Source of the DNA: UBA6489 sp942490775
GTDB lineage: Bacteria; Patescibacteriota; Gracilibacteria; BD1-5; UBA6164
Direction: 5' to 3'
Assembly (NCBI GenBank): GCA_942490775.1
Contig: CALNYL010000009.1
Coordinates: 434,001-498,000 of the forward strand
DNA length: 64,000 nt
Under the pieces are notes generated by a model that worked only from the letters and a program-made list of their open reading frames with translations, was not told the origin of the DNA and did no database searches. The position numbers and the translations under genes are program-made. This document shows positions 1 to 11,078 of the stretch, one piece after another (position 1 is the first letter of the stretch; the number at the start of each line of letters is the position of its first letter).

Positions 1-622
1 TTTCTAATGTTTTCTCTGATAATAGGCTTCAGTTTGTGTTTATTCTAGTAAATATGTTTTTTTCTTTTAGATAGTCTAGTAGTTTCCATAAAAATGGACA
101 AGTGAAAGGTTCTCCTCATGTTAGAATTATGTCTCTAGTTCCAGATTTATATAGGATATCAATTATTTCTTTGTATTTTTCTAGGTTTAGATTTTTTTGG
201 GTATTTCTTTCTTTTAGGGGGTAGTCGTAGTCATTGAAGCAGTAGTTGCAAAATAGATTACATTTACTGGTGATTGTCAGTACTGTTCAGAATGGGATTT
301 TATTATAGAATTTACTATTTTTAAAAAAGTTGAAATCTTTTGAGTCTGTTTTTAATATGATTTTATAAATTTCTTTTAGTAGTTCTTGGTTTTTTCAGTT
401 TATGTGCCAATTTTTTGTTTTATTTGTTTGGGGAATTTCTTTTTCAACAAAATCTTTGTGACAAAAAGTTATCTTTTCTAATGTATTTCATTTTTTAAAT
501 ACAGTTTCTAGTTTTCAAAAGTTATTTTCTTCTATATCAAGTAAAAAGAAACCAGATTTAATTTCTTTGTGAAATTGAATTTTTGGGAATAGTACGAGGG
601 AGTAAAAGATTTTTGTTATCAT
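1..622 (-). CDS. radical SAM protein (C-terminus outside window)
   Basis: Minus-strand gene whose 3' end lies beyond the left edge; 207 codons are visible from an ATG at 622. About 120 residues in, it has the radical-SAM iron-sulfur motif CNLFCNYC (CxxxCxxC), and about 45 residues later TGGEP, the SAM-contacting glycine motif, whose first Gly is TGA-coded. The chain before the cluster is an extra N-terminal domain that I do not recognise. The family reductively cleaves SAM to start radical chemistry; the substrate cannot be told. It lies 65 bp downstream of a U32-like protein ending in clustered cysteines, so the two may be co-transcribed. Class assignment is firm, function is unknown. Confidence 0.85.
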
Positions 623-687
623 AAGATTTTTTTTATGGTTCAAGATTATTGTTGTTATTACTGATTTTTATTTTGTTTGTGGGTAGA

Positions 688-1671
688 TTAAAAGTATTTT
701 TCACAGTTACTACAGTTATCACAGTCTCAGGGGCATTTTTGTATGTTTTCGAAATATAAAAGTTTAGTTAGTTTGTCATTATCAATATATGGGACATATA
801 GATGATAATCTATTATACTCATATCTAGTATGTCAAACAAGTTTCAGTGATAAAATCAAGCAATATAGGCTTTTAGGAAAGTTTCTATTTTTTTGGTAGA
901 TAGTCATCTTGTTACTAGTTTATAATAATTTATAAATCATGCAAAATGATTTAAATCTTCTGGTCTGATTATGGGCATTCTAAATATTATTTTTTTGTTT
1001 TCGGCTAAGAGGGGAGTACAAGAAAATCTTTCTATTAGGTTGTATTTTCCTATTTTTTGGTTTCTTAAGTTATCCTCAATATTGTTGGCTATTATGTTAA
1101 AATGTGTATTTCTAAAAGGACAGTTTTTTATACATCATTCATTTAGCATAAGTTGAATTTTTAGTCAGGTTTTATTTTTTATTTTTTTTATAAGTTCTAA
1201 ATCTCTGTTTATATCTCTGTCAATGGTTAGTATATCTATTCATAGTTTTTTGAAATATATAGCTTGTTCTACAGTTTTTAAGTAGCAGTTAACAGAAGAG
1301 TATATTTGAATTTCTGGTAAGGCTTTTTTTATAAATTTTACATATAGTAGATTTGTGAGAGAAATTGATTTTAGTCAATATTTGTATAGTTTTTTTATAT
1401 AATTTATTAGTTTGAGCATATGTTGTTTGTCTCATGTTTTTTTTCATTCTGTTGTTGCATTAAAAGTTAGTATAGTTCATATTCAAAGATTATTACACTT
1501 TTTTATAAGTTTGATTATTTGTTTTTCGTAATCGTTATCTTGAATTATTGATCTTCATGAGGGGCTGATATTATTTGGTGCAGAAAAATAAACTGTAGAG
1601 ATATTACTTTTATATTTCTTTAGTAAATCAAAAAAAGATTCTTGTTCGTTGTATCAAATTGAGAATTTCAT
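688..1671 (-). CDS. U32 peptidase-like protein with C-terminal Cys cluster
   Basis: About 327 residues from the ATG at 1671; the frame is open upstream, so a non-ATG start cannot be excluded. The centre reads EGCIKNCPFRNTHFN, a cysteine motif followed by CPFR..H as in U32-family (YhbU/TrhP-like) TIM-barrel proteins, preceded by a strand/helix pattern with SVNCYLKT and GIDILTIDRD. The C-terminus is CPGDCDNCSNCEKYF, a dense Cys cluster that could bind an iron-sulfur centre. U32 relatives act in tRNA hydroxylation, ubiquinone hydroxylation or collagen degradation; none can be chosen here. It is followed closely by a radical-SAM gene. Family level is likely, specific role unknown. Confidence 0.6.
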
Positions 1672-1925
1672 AGGGAATAATAAGTATGTAATTGATATTT
1701 TATTTTCTCATATAGTATAATTTTTTTGTCTTTATTTATTGATTTTATAGTAATTTTTTTACTAAAAGAGTCAAGTTTTTAGAGTTTTGCTTTTTAGTAA
1801 GAATATACTATTTTTTTTGTAAAGTTAAAATATAAGAATAATGATAATATTATTTTGAAAATAATACAAAAACAGCTAGAATATTTCAGTTATAGAAAAA
1901 GTTTATTTTTTAATAATAAAATATT

Positions 1926-2822
1926 ATGAATGAAGAAGGAAAATGTTGTGGTGGTCATATGGTTTGAAAATGAGAGCAAATATCAGATTCTATGATATCA
2001 AAAGTTTATGATGATTCTCTTGTAAAAAAAGTTGAATCTTTAGAGTTTATGAAGGTTTTGTTAAAAACTCCTTTTATAAGCTGGTTAAATGATTTTGGTA
2101 AGTCTTGGTTTAAAGAGATATTTATATTAATTTGATATTTATCAATTATTTTTTGAGTAATTTTTTTACCTATTTGAATTATAAATATATTTAATTTTTG
2201 ACCTATATTTTTGTTTTTTTCATTTTTAAAGGGTGTTTTTATGGTTATTTTATCTGTATTTTTAATTTTAGGTTGATTTTGAATTGTGAAAATGAAAAAG
2301 TGGTATCCTTTTTTGTTTGTAATGCAGTCATGATTTTATATAGCCTATTTAATAATTATGTGAATAGATACTACTATCAATCTAATAAATGGTCCAATTT
2401 TATTTATGTTAGTACTATTTAACCTTGCAATTATATTTATTTCTTTTGCACTTATTTCAAAAAATAAATCAGCTTTTGACTGAGATTTTGTGAAAAAAGA
2501 AAAAAAAGTAGAAAAAAAGAAGGTTAAGAAAGATGAAATCATTGAAGAGGTGGATGACTATGAAAGTGAAGAAAATGAAAGTCAAATAGTTGAGAAAGGG
2601 GAAGAAAAAGAAGAGAACGAAGATGAAGAAAAAGATGAAGAAATAGTTGAAAAAGATGAATGGTACGACAAAGAAAATGAAAATAAACAAGGAAAAGATT
2701 TGAGTGATACTGAGGATGAAATAGTTAAAGAGGAGGATGAAAGTAAAAAAGAAAAGAAAAAACATAAAAAAGATAAAAGGGAATCTAAAAAATCTAAAAG
2801 TAAGAAAAAAGAAGAGGAATAA
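1926..2822 (+). CDS. multi-pass membrane protein with long charged tail
   Basis: 298 codons. A short N-terminus with CCGGH is followed by an amphipathic stretch and four or five hydrophobic segments (about residues 60-190). The last 105 or so residues are almost only K, E and D and must form a highly charged, probably disordered cytoplasmic tail ending KKKEEE. Several membrane glycines are TGA codons. It is divergent from the U32-like gene, with about 250 bp between them. I do not recognise the family; the layout suggests a membrane anchor with an electrostatic docking tail, which is inference. Confidence 0.7.
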
Positions 2823-2887
2823 TTATTAAAAAAAATTATCTTAAATTCAATAAACTTTTCTCTCCTAACCTCAATCTTTTCCTTTAA

Positions 2888-2911
2888 TTTAGAGCTAAAT
2901 TAGAGCTAAAT
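2888..2911. repeat. short direct repeat of a TTAGAGCTAAA unit
   Basis: Two overlapping copies of a partly palindromic TTTAGAGCTAAA-like unit in the 200 bp between the membrane protein and the transposase remnant. It may be near the end of the insertion sequence, but no matching inverted repeat was found on the other side. Confidence 0.4.
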
Positions 2912-3023
2912 TAGACTTCAAGCAAACACTCGTTTTAAGTACCTGAGCTAATGTCTTTTTATGTTTTCACTTAACTTTTCATACAAATCAAGTTTGAAAC
3001 ATCATCTCAATGAAAAGCTTAAC

Positions 3024-3775
3024 TCAAACAATAGTTATCTGTTTAGTTTTAGAACTTTTTTTCTTCTTAATATTTCGTTTTTCTTTTAAATATCCATATA
3101 CAAATTCAAAGGAGTCTTTGCTTAAACAAAGACCATAGCTCATTATTGTAAGCAAGGTATGAACCACTAAAATAATATGAAAATATTTCATAATAGATTC
3201 ATAAGAAGTTACCTTAAAGTTCTCAAAACAGATGTATGATTTAAGTTCTTTAAAGCATTCTTCAATGCTCCATCTTCTTCTATACAATAATACAAAACAA
3301 CTATAAATTCAATCTTCTTGTCATTTTATAACTAATTTTTTATCAATCTGATTTTCTTTAATTTTATCTTTCCAAGATAAATCTCCTCTTTTTCTAATCA
3401 ATTTACTACTTTTTTATCTTTATTTGAAAAGAACCAATTAGCAAAACCAGAAAAATTAGATTTTATATTTTTAGTCATAATACTTCAATCAAATATTACA
3501 ATATCACTTATTTTATCAGCACATCATGAGATTTTATTTCTAATCCAACTCACTCTAAATTGGTTTAGTAATTTGGAACTCCAATTAGATTTGTAAAAGA
3601 AATATTGAATTTGTGCTAATGTTTTTCATCAGATATTTGCCAAATCTCATTGTTTCCAATTTTTTAGGCACAAAATTCAACTTATTATCGTTTTAAAAAT
3701 TTCATAAGTTCTTTTATCTTTAAAAATTTTACTAAAATGTTTGATTTTTGTTGTAATTCATATATTCTTTTTCAT
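3024..3775 (-). pseudogene. IS4-type transposase, frameshifted
   Basis: Two minus-strand frames together make one DDE transposase of about 250 residues. The first frame runs from ATG at 3775 and holds the first catalytic aspartate in IVIFDGSIMTKN. The second holds YRRRWSIEECFKELK, the YREK-like signature with the catalytic glutamate. The join is a run of six T at 3410-3415 (A on the coding strand), where one base is missing or extra. IS4-family enzymes are normally a single frame, so this is most likely an inactivated copy; slippage on A6G is possible but the phase is not that of a standard A-AAA-AAG site. TGA codons (DGS, NIGG) show the copy was adapted to this host's code. Confidence 0.8.
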
Positions 3776-3820
3776 AAGTATATTTTTATATGGTAATAAT
3801 ATATATACTTTAAATTTTGA

Positions 3821-3848
3821 AACTCTTGGCTTTGTCAAGAGTTTTTTT
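3821..3848 (+). terminator. rho-independent terminator
   Basis: Inverted repeat AACTCTTG / CAAGAGTT with a 7-base loop followed by a T run. It lies just upstream of the transposase remnant start. Confidence 0.55.
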
Positions 3849-3861
3849 GACTTTTTTACAA

Positions 3862-3899
3862 CAAAAAAACACGATATTTAGTATCGTGTTTTTTTTATT
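3862..3899. terminator. bidirectional hairpin terminator
   Basis: AACACGATA / TATCGTGTT stem flanked by A-run and T-run. It sits 23 bp beyond the stop of the minus-strand ABC ATPase gene and would end that transcript. Confidence 0.75.
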
Positions 3900-3921
3900 T
3901 GCTTTAGGTTCTAGTTTTATC

Positions 3922-4767
3922 TTAGGATAAGGAAAAACTAAGCTTTATCTGGTGAAAGTTTATTGAATTTAAGATTATTGCTTCTATGTCTGCTTCTACT
4001 ACTTTTTTATGTGTTTCTACATGCTTTTTCTTTAGCTTTTCTAGGCTTCCATCATAAAGAATCCTTCCATAGTTTATGATTATAACTCTGTCACAGATTT
4101 TTTCTATGTCTCAGATATCGTGAGATGTTAGAAGTATCGTAGTATTTTCTTCTTTGTTGATTTTGTTTATGACTTCTCTGAGTTTTTCTTTTGCTACCAT
4201 ATCTAGACCTATTGTTGGTTCATCTAGAAATATCACTTCTGGAGAGTGTAGTAAACTTGCAACGACTTCACATCTCATTCTTTGTCCTAGGGATAGTTTT
4301 CTAACTGGTAGTTCTATAAACTTCTCTATTTCAAATTCTTTTGTTAAATAATTTAGTCTTTCTTTAAATTTCTCATCTGGGATATCAAATATTTTTCAGA
4401 AAAGTGTAAAGGTGTCTTTTGGTATTAAGTGATACCATAGTCTAGATATTTGTCCGAAAACTGCTCATATTTTGTATACGAGTTTTTTTCTGTCCTTGCT
4501 TGGGTCTATTCATAGAACACTGAGTTCTCCAGATGTTCTTTCTAATATTCATGTTAGCATTTTTATTGTTGTGGATTTTCAGGCTCAGTTTGGTCATAGA
4601 AAAGCTACTTTTTCTCAAGTTTTTACTTCAAAGTTTATATTATCTACTGCTTTGAATGTTTTATATTCTGGTTTAAATAGAGATTTTATTCTATTTTTAA
4701 ATCATGATTTTTTTACTTCTATTTTGAAGTTTTTTGTAAGATTTTTTACTTTTATTGCTTTTTTCAT
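3922..4767 (-). CDS. ABC-2-type transporter ATP-binding protein
   Basis: 281 residues. It carries in order Walker A GPNGAGKST (about residue 55, two of its glycines TGA-coded), a Q-loop, the signature LSLGQRMRCEV, Walker B VIFLDEPTIGLD and the H-loop LLTSHD. The long N-terminal lead and C-terminal extension fit the NatA/drug-export class that pairs with ABC-2 permeases, but no permease is next to it in this window. It begins 16 bp after the stop of a frameshifted polysaccharide deacetylase gene, so the pair may have served surface polysaccharide handling. ATPase identity is certain; substrate unknown. Confidence 0.9.
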
Positions 4768-4783
4768 TTTTTTTTATTTTAGT

Positions 4784-5680
4784 TTATTTTTCACTGAACC
4801 ATATTTTTAAAGATTCTATATTTGTTGTAGGGAATATTCTGACGGTTGGTATTTCATATTTATTTGATAGAGAAAAATGTTTTCAGGGTTTTGTTGTTCT
4901 AGCAAATAGGTAGTTTTCTTTTACTGGTTCAATTATTTTTTCATTATATTTTCCAGAGGGATAGCAAAAAGATATCACTGGTTTTCAAATTTTTTCCTCT
5001 ATTGTGTTTTTTGAGTTTGTTAGTTCGGTTTTCACTTTTTCTTCTGAGATTATTGTTAAATCTGGGTGAAAAATACTATGTGAAGCTATTTCTTGTCAGT
5101 TTTCTGACATTTCTATGATTTGTTCCCAAGTTGCATAATTTGGGTCATTGTCTGGTTTGCTTGAGATTATAAAGAATACTCATTTCATATTGTGTTTTTT
5201 TAATATACGGAAGGCATTTGTGTAGTGGTTTATGTATCAATCATCAAATGTTAGTATAACTGCTTTTTCTGGGAATTCTTTTTCTTTTTCAATTATTTCT
5301 TTTATGTCTAAGAATGTCAGAGGTGTTATATTATTTTCTTTAAAAAATATTAGGAATTGTTCTAATTTTTTTGGTGAGAAGGATAGGTTGTATCTTAGTT
5401 GGTCTTTTGTTTTGAAGAGGGAACATTCTCTATGTAGTGAAACATTAAAATGGGTAAGTGTTTTTCAAAATTTATATCATCAGTTTTCATATTAATTTTC
5501 TTTTCGTCTTTTTGTTTGTGAAGTTTTTTTCTTGTTTGGTTTTTTTTTGTTTTGAATTTTTCTTTAGTTTCTGGATTTTTATAGTTTCTTTTTTGTTTTA
5601 CTTTTGGTTGTTTGAATTGTGATGCTAAATAAAAAAAGAACTATTGTTAATATGATTGTTATGGTTATTGCTTTTTTCAT
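4784..5680 (-). pseudogene. polysaccharide deacetylase (NodB fold), two frameshifts
   Basis: The encoded protein is an N-terminal membrane anchor (MKKAITITIILTIVLF), a Lys-rich linker, then a NodB deacetylase: LPILMFHYIENVP, the catalytic TFDDG, and ASHSIFHP (metal-binding His pair). These parts lie in three frames. One shift is at A7 (5631-5637) between anchor and linker, the other near 5410 between FHYIENVPSS and KTKDQLRYN. The core after the second shift is intact. NodB enzymes remove acetyl groups from cell-wall or surface glycans. As written the gene cannot give one protein; it is a decayed gene or has two assembly errors at homopolymers. Confidence 0.85.
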
Positions 5681-5830
5681 GGGTTTATGGCTTATTTGTA
5701 GGTGTCTTTTTATTTTACTTGAGGATATTATATTTATTTTTTATAAAAGGCAAAATATCTATTTTATTTATTATAATATCTAAATATATGTATATCAAGA
5801 TACAATTTTGTTAAATACAGATATTTATGA

Positions 5831-5860
5831 ATACTGATAAATACTGATAAATACTGATAA
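5831..5860 (+). repeat. three tandem 10-bp repeats (ATACTGATAA)
   Basis: Three perfect head-to-tail copies at helical-turn spacing, 150 bp upstream of a secreted-protein gene. Such phasing suits a protein-binding array on one face of DNA, but the binder is unknown. Confidence 0.8.
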
Positions 5861-5922
5861 ATATTACTTTATCAAGACTTTTTTGTTTTTCAAAGAAATA
5901 TAAAATTTTACTTTTAATCTTA

Positions 5923-5984
5923 TTATGTTATCATTGTGCTAGTTTTTGTTTTTTCTTGTTATGTTATCATTGTGCTAGTTTTTG
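5923..5984 (+). repeat. 36-bp-spaced direct repeat upstream of secreted-protein gene
   Basis: A 26-base unit beginning TTATGTTATCATTGTGCTAG occurs twice with a 36-bp period and ends 24 bp before the ATG at 6008. Position suggests a duplicated promoter/operator. Confidence 0.75.
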
Positions 5985-6007
5985 GTTTTTCTTGAAAATA
6001 AATATTT

Positions 6008-7249
6008 ATGAAAAAAATACTCTTATACATTATTAGTTTAGTAATTATCTTGTTTTTTTGTTTTTCTGATGCTATGGCTATAGATATATTAGAAAAAGAT
6101 TTGTGACTTGATTTGTATAAAAGTATAGATGAGTGATTTGCGGAGCTTGTTGATTTACAGTTAGAGTATGAGTTATCTGGACAGTGAAAGTGAAGTGTAA
6201 AAGAGACTGTGAATTCTCTATTATCCAATTATTGAATAGAGTGTAATATAGAAACTGTTGATGATATAATGACGATAGCTGATTCGGAGAATAAGGATCA
6301 AATAAAAACTATGAGGGAAAAATGTAGTAAGGATTGAGTGAGAATATCTTGAGGGGATGCGACAGTTGTACTTGCTCAAATGACAAATATAAAAATGACT
6401 TTTACATATAGGGCTAGGGAAAAATCACAGAATATGTATGAGTTATCAAAGATATGACTTTATTCAGATGGAAATGATGCTAATTCTCCATTTGATTTGA
6501 TGTCAGATTTGAAGGAGATTGATGCAATAATATCAAATGAGAAGATAGAGTATGATGAAGAATGGAAATGATATATAAATAGTGGTTGGCCTTGTGATGA
6601 TTATTTTTGTGTAGAGTATGAAGAGGTGATGTGAAATTATTGATTGAAAACTTGAACTGAGTGATTGTCAGTAGATTGAATAGCGGAGATATTAAAAAAA
6701 GTTTTAGGGCATATTAAGAAGGCGGCTAATTCTCCTTCTTCTACTCCGTCAAAGATGACTGTTAATAATTTTGAAATATCTGCTATTATACCCGAGTTAT
6801 CAAAGATGCTTAGATGAATGTGAATTCAAGTTGTGACTATGCCTGCTCCTATTTTTAAGAAAAGTAGTGACTCTGAAAGGGAAGATGAGTCAGAATTGTC
6901 ACCAGAAAGGAGGTTAGCTGAGTATTTTAAAAATATATGAATGGATTATTATAGGATGAATGATTTAAATGCTGTTAGAATGGATATAGAAGAAAAAAGA
7001 CAAATACAAAAGTCTAAAGAAAGATCAGGTAAGACTGTCTCAGAAGATCCGATAGCTCCATATAGACAAGCTACTCAAAAGAACAATAGTTATGATACGA
7101 AGAGAATTGATAGAAATACGATGATTGATGATTTGCAAGATTTGTATGATCAGTTTGCTGAGTTGCATAGATTTGCATCATCGATAAGTGCTTTTGTTAA
7201 TGATTCTTGTAATATAATAGATAGAATGGTAGAGATACCTAGTTCGTAA
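6008..7249 (+). CDS. secreted protein of unknown function, first of a pair
   Basis: 413 residues. The N-terminus has a lysine-rich start, a strong hydrophobic core and a small-residue region ending around CFSDAMA, a good signal peptide, so it is exported. The mature part is mainly helical and acidic, with scattered cysteines (NIETV region, WPCDDYFC) and an alternating polar C-terminus ending in a long helix and DSCNIIDRM. No catalytic motif was seen. It is followed after 10 bp by a second secreted protein of similar length and style, probably in one transcript. Tandem repeats sit just upstream of this gene. Family not recognised. Confidence 0.8.
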
Positions 7250-7259
7250 TAATTAAGTT

Positions 7260-8543
7260 ATGAAAATAAATATAGTAAATTTGTTTTGTTATAAAAAACA
7301 TTTAAAACTAAACTCAATTTTATCTTGAGTTCTTTTGTTTTTTCTATTTCCTAGTTTGTCTTTTGCTGATGCAGGGGAGTGTAAGATAGAAGGTTCGATG
7401 GCTCCTGTACTTTTGGAGTATTTATCAAATGTGGATACTATATCAAATGGTGTTATATCTCAGGCTAAGAGTTGAGGTAAGAAAAATGCCGTAGTTAATT
7501 ATATGAAATATGTAACAACATCTTTGGGGGGGGTAATTAGTTTTTGAGACTTTTTTTCTAGTGTTTCTTTTAATATAGGTTTACCTATACTTTATCCTGT
7601 GCCTTCAGATGTTACTAGAGATCAGGAAAAATTGATGAAGAAGTCAGAGGAACTTATATATCTTTTAAAGAATCTTGAGAAGAGTTGATATGGTTCAACT
7701 ATTATATGAGATCCTTGTTTTTGAGTTAAAGATTGTAATTTAGAATCTTGAGAAGCTAGAGGTATATTAGTAAAATTGATAGAGAATAATGAGATGATTG
7801 TTCAGTTTTATAGGTATAGTATTTTAGATTCAAAATATAAATTAAAAAAGGGGGTGATACTTGTTCCTAAGGATTTTGATGAGAAAATGTGAGAATATTA
7901 TAACGAATATACTTTGTTTAACTGTATGTTATGAGAAAATGGTACTGTGGCTGAGATGGAGTGAAAAGTAGCGGAGTTAGGAAAGATATTTAACGGTACT
8001 AGTAAGTGATATAGGTCTTGGAAGGAAGCAATTGATTTAGCTACATGAATAAATACAAAAAAAGAGGAGAAGACAGAGGCTGAAATACTTAGAAAATATG
8101 TTAGTAGTATATGATTAAGTACATCACAGTCTCAAACGATATTAAAAAATTTAGAAGATTATAATTCTGCCTGAATGTCTACTTGGAAACCTCATGTTAG
8201 TTCTAGAAGTGTTAATTATGCAGTAGATGAAACTAAAGATGCCTTTAAAGAAGCTGTTTCTTTACTTTTTGATGATAATGATAATATTTCTCCTAGGAGT
8301 ATAAATGAATTAATGCCAGAGATTCAAACTACAGTGAATATAAAAAATGAGATTAGAAATATGTTTGAGCCAGAGTGGAGTTTTTCTTTGCCTCAGGATG
8401 CTTCAAATCAGGGGTTAATATTAGAGATTGTGAAGATGCATAAAATTTTAATGGATGCTAATGAAAGACTTGATAAGACTATTCCTAAGTCTGAAAAAGT
8501 TTGTAATGATCAAGGTAGGTGTGGTAAATGTAGTTATAGGTAG
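7260..8543 (+). CDS. secreted protein of unknown function, second of a pair
   Basis: 427 residues, beginning 10 bp after the previous gene. A hydrophobic segment with PSLSFADAG near residue 35-45 looks like a signal-peptide cleavage region behind a long positive N-region. The mature chain is helical, with paired cysteines (DPCFGVKDC, and a C-terminal CNDQGRCGKC) that could form disulfides. Composition and organisation resemble its neighbour, so the two may form an extracellular complex; that is inference from adjacency only. Confidence 0.8.
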
Positions 8544-8561
8544 ATGAAAACCTATATTTTG

Positions 8562-8594
8562 AATTTTTCCCCCTTTTCAGGGGAAAGAGGATAC
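8562..8594. repeat. family-A palindromic repeat
   Basis: TCCCCCTTTTCAGGGGAAAGAGG: CCCCTTTTCAGGGG inverted repeat with the trailing AAAGAGG seen in many other gaps of this window. Confidence 0.75.
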
Positions 8595-8635
8595 ATTTTT
8601 GCGAATCAGTTATTTTATTTATTAATAATGAAATT

Positions 8636-9208
8636 ATGAAAAAACTTATAATAACAGCACATCCTTCTAAAGATGGTTTCACACATAAAATAGCTAATAG
8701 CTTTGAAAGATGAGCGATAGAAAATTGAGACATAGTAGAGATATTAGATTTGTATGATGAAAAAAATACCCAAGATTATTTAAGATTTGAGGATGCTTCA
8801 AAACCAGAAAAGGATGAAAAAAGAAATTTTATGCAGAAGAAAATTTTAGAAGCTGATGAGCTGGTTTTTGTGTTTCCTGTTTGGTGGTCAAATATGCCTG
8901 CTATATTAAAGAATTTTTTTGATATGAATTTCCAAAGTGGTTTTGCTTATAAGTATGAGAAAAAATGACCAGTATGACTACTAAAGTGAAAAACTGCTAG
9001 AGTTTTTTCTACTTGTGATGCTCCTAGTTTTTTTTATACATTGTTTTTTCTCCCAATGAATTTAAAAGGATATTTTAAAATGTATTTGCTTGGTTTCTGT
9101 GGGATTAAACTTGTTTCTTTTGATCTTTTTGGGAAAATGAGAAAGAAGGGAGAGGGTGATAGAGATAAGATTTTGGAGAAGGTTTATAGTATTGGACTGA
9201 ATGGGTAA
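8636..9208 (+). CDS. NAD(P)H:quinone oxidoreductase, flavodoxin-like fold
   Basis: 190 residues. The start KKLIITAHPSKDGFTH matches the flavin-phosphate loop of the MdaB/KefF/NQO family, followed by LDLYDEKN and the diagnostic LVFVFPVWWSNMPAILKNFF. The C-terminal half contains the further conserved Gly-rich region and a WxxFCG-like part (LGFCGIK). Such enzymes use FAD/FMN and NAD(P)H for two-electron reduction of quinones in the cytoplasm. It stands alone, with palindromic repeats before it and a NYN gene after. Confidence 0.9.
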
Positions 9209-9321
9209 TGTTTTATAGGTGCTAGAAATATAAAAAAATCAGAGAAACTTTTCTTTGATTTTTTTGATTTTTGTATTAAAATATTTTTTGCATTTTACTT
9301 TTCTCTTTAAAAATAAGATTT

Positions 9322-9852
9322 ATGTGAAAACAAGAAAATTATGCTTTTATTGATTGACAAAATTTGTATCAAGGATTAAACTGGAAACTTGATTATAAGA
9401 GGTTTAGGATTTATTTAAAAGATAAGTATAAAATAAAGGAGGCTTATTATTTTCTTTGATTTAAAGAGAAGGAAAATTATTTGTATGAAAAATTACAAAA
9501 AGCAGGTTTTATTTTGATATTTAATGAAAAGCCTGAGCATTTAAAGAGTGAAAAGAAATGAAATGTGGATGTAAATCTAGTTTTTTATGTTATGAAAAAG
9601 TTAGTTGAAGAACAAGTGCAAGGAAAAAAATTTGATAAAGTAGTTTTAATTTCTTGAGATTGAGATTTTAAGGTTATAGTTAATTATTTAATTGAGTTAA
9701 ATAGATTTTTAAAGATTATTGCTCCAAATTCTAAATTTGCATCAAGTTTATATAGGCATAAAAAGCATTTAGATCCAAAATATTATACTTTTTTGGATGA
9801 TTGTTGAGTTAGAAAAAAGCTAGAATACAAAAAAAAGCCCCTTAGGCACTAA
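9322..9852 (+). CDS. NYN/PIN-like domain protein (LabA/DUF88 type)
   Basis: 176 residues. Starts with YAFIDGQNLY, the first acidic strand of NYN domains, has a central NVDVNLV, and ends the domain with ISGDGDF, the conserved metal-binding GDGDF strand. NYN proteins are Mg-dependent ribonucleases of the PIN-like fold, often acting on RNA. A close paralogue lies at 42255. The last codons (KKKPLRH) and the TAA read into a GC-richer hairpin, so the tail may have been acquired from a downstream element. Substrate unknown. Confidence 0.85.
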
Positions 9853-9880
9853 CACCGTTTGGGAAACTTTTTTATATTGA
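9833..9880. terminator. hairpin with CACTAACA loop after NYN gene
   Basis: AAAGCCC ... GGG AAACTTT arms enclose GG-CACTAACA-CC and are flanked by A and T runs on the two sides, so it can terminate in either direction. It overlaps the end of the NYN gene. The same loop sequence recurs at 40748-40800. Confidence 0.5.
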
Positions 9881-9973
9881 TACGAAAACTATTATATACA
9901 TTTTGGTGTAAAAAATCAAATTTTTTTATAAAATTAATTTTAATTGTTTTTATGTGAAGATATTTTACTTTTA

Positions 9974-10003
9974 TGTAGAGATGTTTTGCTAAAATATCTC
10001 TAT
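9974..10003. repeat. family-B palindromic repeat (GTAGAGA type)
   Basis: GTAGAGATGTTTTGCTAAAATATCTCTA: inverted arms GAGATGTTTT / AAAATATCTC. The 210-bp gap holding it has no gene; beside the repeat it contains an A/T-rich duplicated TATAAACTTTATT segment before moxR. Confidence 0.7.
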
Positions 10004-10063
10004 TAAAAAAATATAAACTTTATTTTAAAAATATAAACTTTATTATTTTAACCCTAAAAATTT

Positions 10064-11023
10064 ATGGAGAATAAAGAGAAATTTGAACAGTTGAACGAAA
10101 AAATAAAACTGGTTTTTTCTGAGATATGAAAAAAAATAGTATGACAAGAGAATCTTATAAGGGATTTGATTATAGCTTTACTATCTAAAGGACATATACT
10201 TTTGGAGTGAGCTCCATGACTTGCTAAGACTCTTTCTGTTGATACTCTTTCTAAGACTTTGGGATTAAAGTTTAATCGTATACAGTTTACTCCTGATTTG
10301 TTGCCTTCTGATTTAATAGGGGCTAAGATTTATGACCCTGAGGCTAAGAGTTTTTTTATAAAGCATTGACCTATTTTTTCAAACTTTGTACTAGCTGATG
10401 AAATAAATAGAGCCCCTTCAAAAGTTCAATCGGCTCTTTTAGAGGCTATGGCAGAAGGGCAGGTTACTATTTGAGAGGAGAGTTTTAAGCTTGAGAAACC
10501 TTTTATAGTTTTGGCTACTCAGAATCCTATAGAACAGTCAGGGACTTTTGATTTACCTGAGGCTCAGCTTGATAGATTTTTATTAAAAACCATTGTTGAT
10601 TACCCTAGTAAAAAGGAGGAGATAGAGATTTTAAAGCAGAGTACTAATATAGATGATGTGACGATAGATAAGATATTGAGTAAGAAGGATGTTTTGGATG
10701 CTCAGAGTCTTATAAAAGAAATACATGTGGATGATAATATTTTAACTTATATAAGTGATATAGTTTCAGAGACTAGGAATAGTAAAAGGTATGGTGATAT
10801 AATTACTTATGGTGTTTCTCCTAGGGCTTCTATTTGACTTTTACAGGCTTCTAAGGTTTTGGCTCTTATTTCTGGCAGGGAGTTTGTGATTCCTGAGGAT
10901 ATAAAAAATATGGCTAAGTCTGTGCTTAGGCATAGGCTTATACTTTCTTATGAGGCTTTGGCTGATAATGTTACGGAGGATGAGGTTGTGGATAGGATTT
11001 TGGGGGTGGTGAAGGTTAGGTAG
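10064..11023 (+). CDS. MoxR-family AAA+ ATPase
   Basis: 319 residues. Walker A GAPGLAKT (residues 49-56), Walker B VLADEINRAP, the MoxR-typical PSKVQSALLEAMAEGQVT and ATQNPIEQSGTFDLPEAQLDRF. MoxR ATPases act as chaperones that mature or activate partner complexes, generally with VWA-domain proteins encoded nearby. Here it is followed by DUF58, BatD-like, BatA-like and BatB-like genes, the usual 'Bat/aerotolerance' arrangement. Identification is secure; the client is unknown. Confidence 0.95.
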
Positions 11024-11032
11024 AGAAAAATT

Positions 11033-11066
11033 AGGGCAGACACATAGGTCTGCCCCTACAGATTAC
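11033..11066. repeat. family-B palindromic repeat
   Basis: AGGGCAGACACATAGGTCTGCCCCTACAG, arms GGGCAGAC / GTCTGCCC, lying between moxR and the DUF58 gene. Confidence 0.8.
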
Positions 11067-11078
11067 TTTTTTTAAATT

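Noticed and set aside
2469..2765. Minus-strand Phe-rich frame
   Set aside because: Antisense of the Lys/Glu-rich tail of the membrane protein at 1926; composition is an artefact of AAA/GAA codons.
3024..3775. Programmed -1 frameshift of the IS4-type transposase
   Set aside because: Single-frame expression is normal for this family and the A6G run is in the wrong phase for the standard slippery heptamer; decay or error is more likely.
5831..5984. Replication origin or plasmid iterons
   Set aside because: Only three 10-mers and two longer repeats, no Rep gene or DnaA boxes recognised; an upstream regulatory role is simpler.
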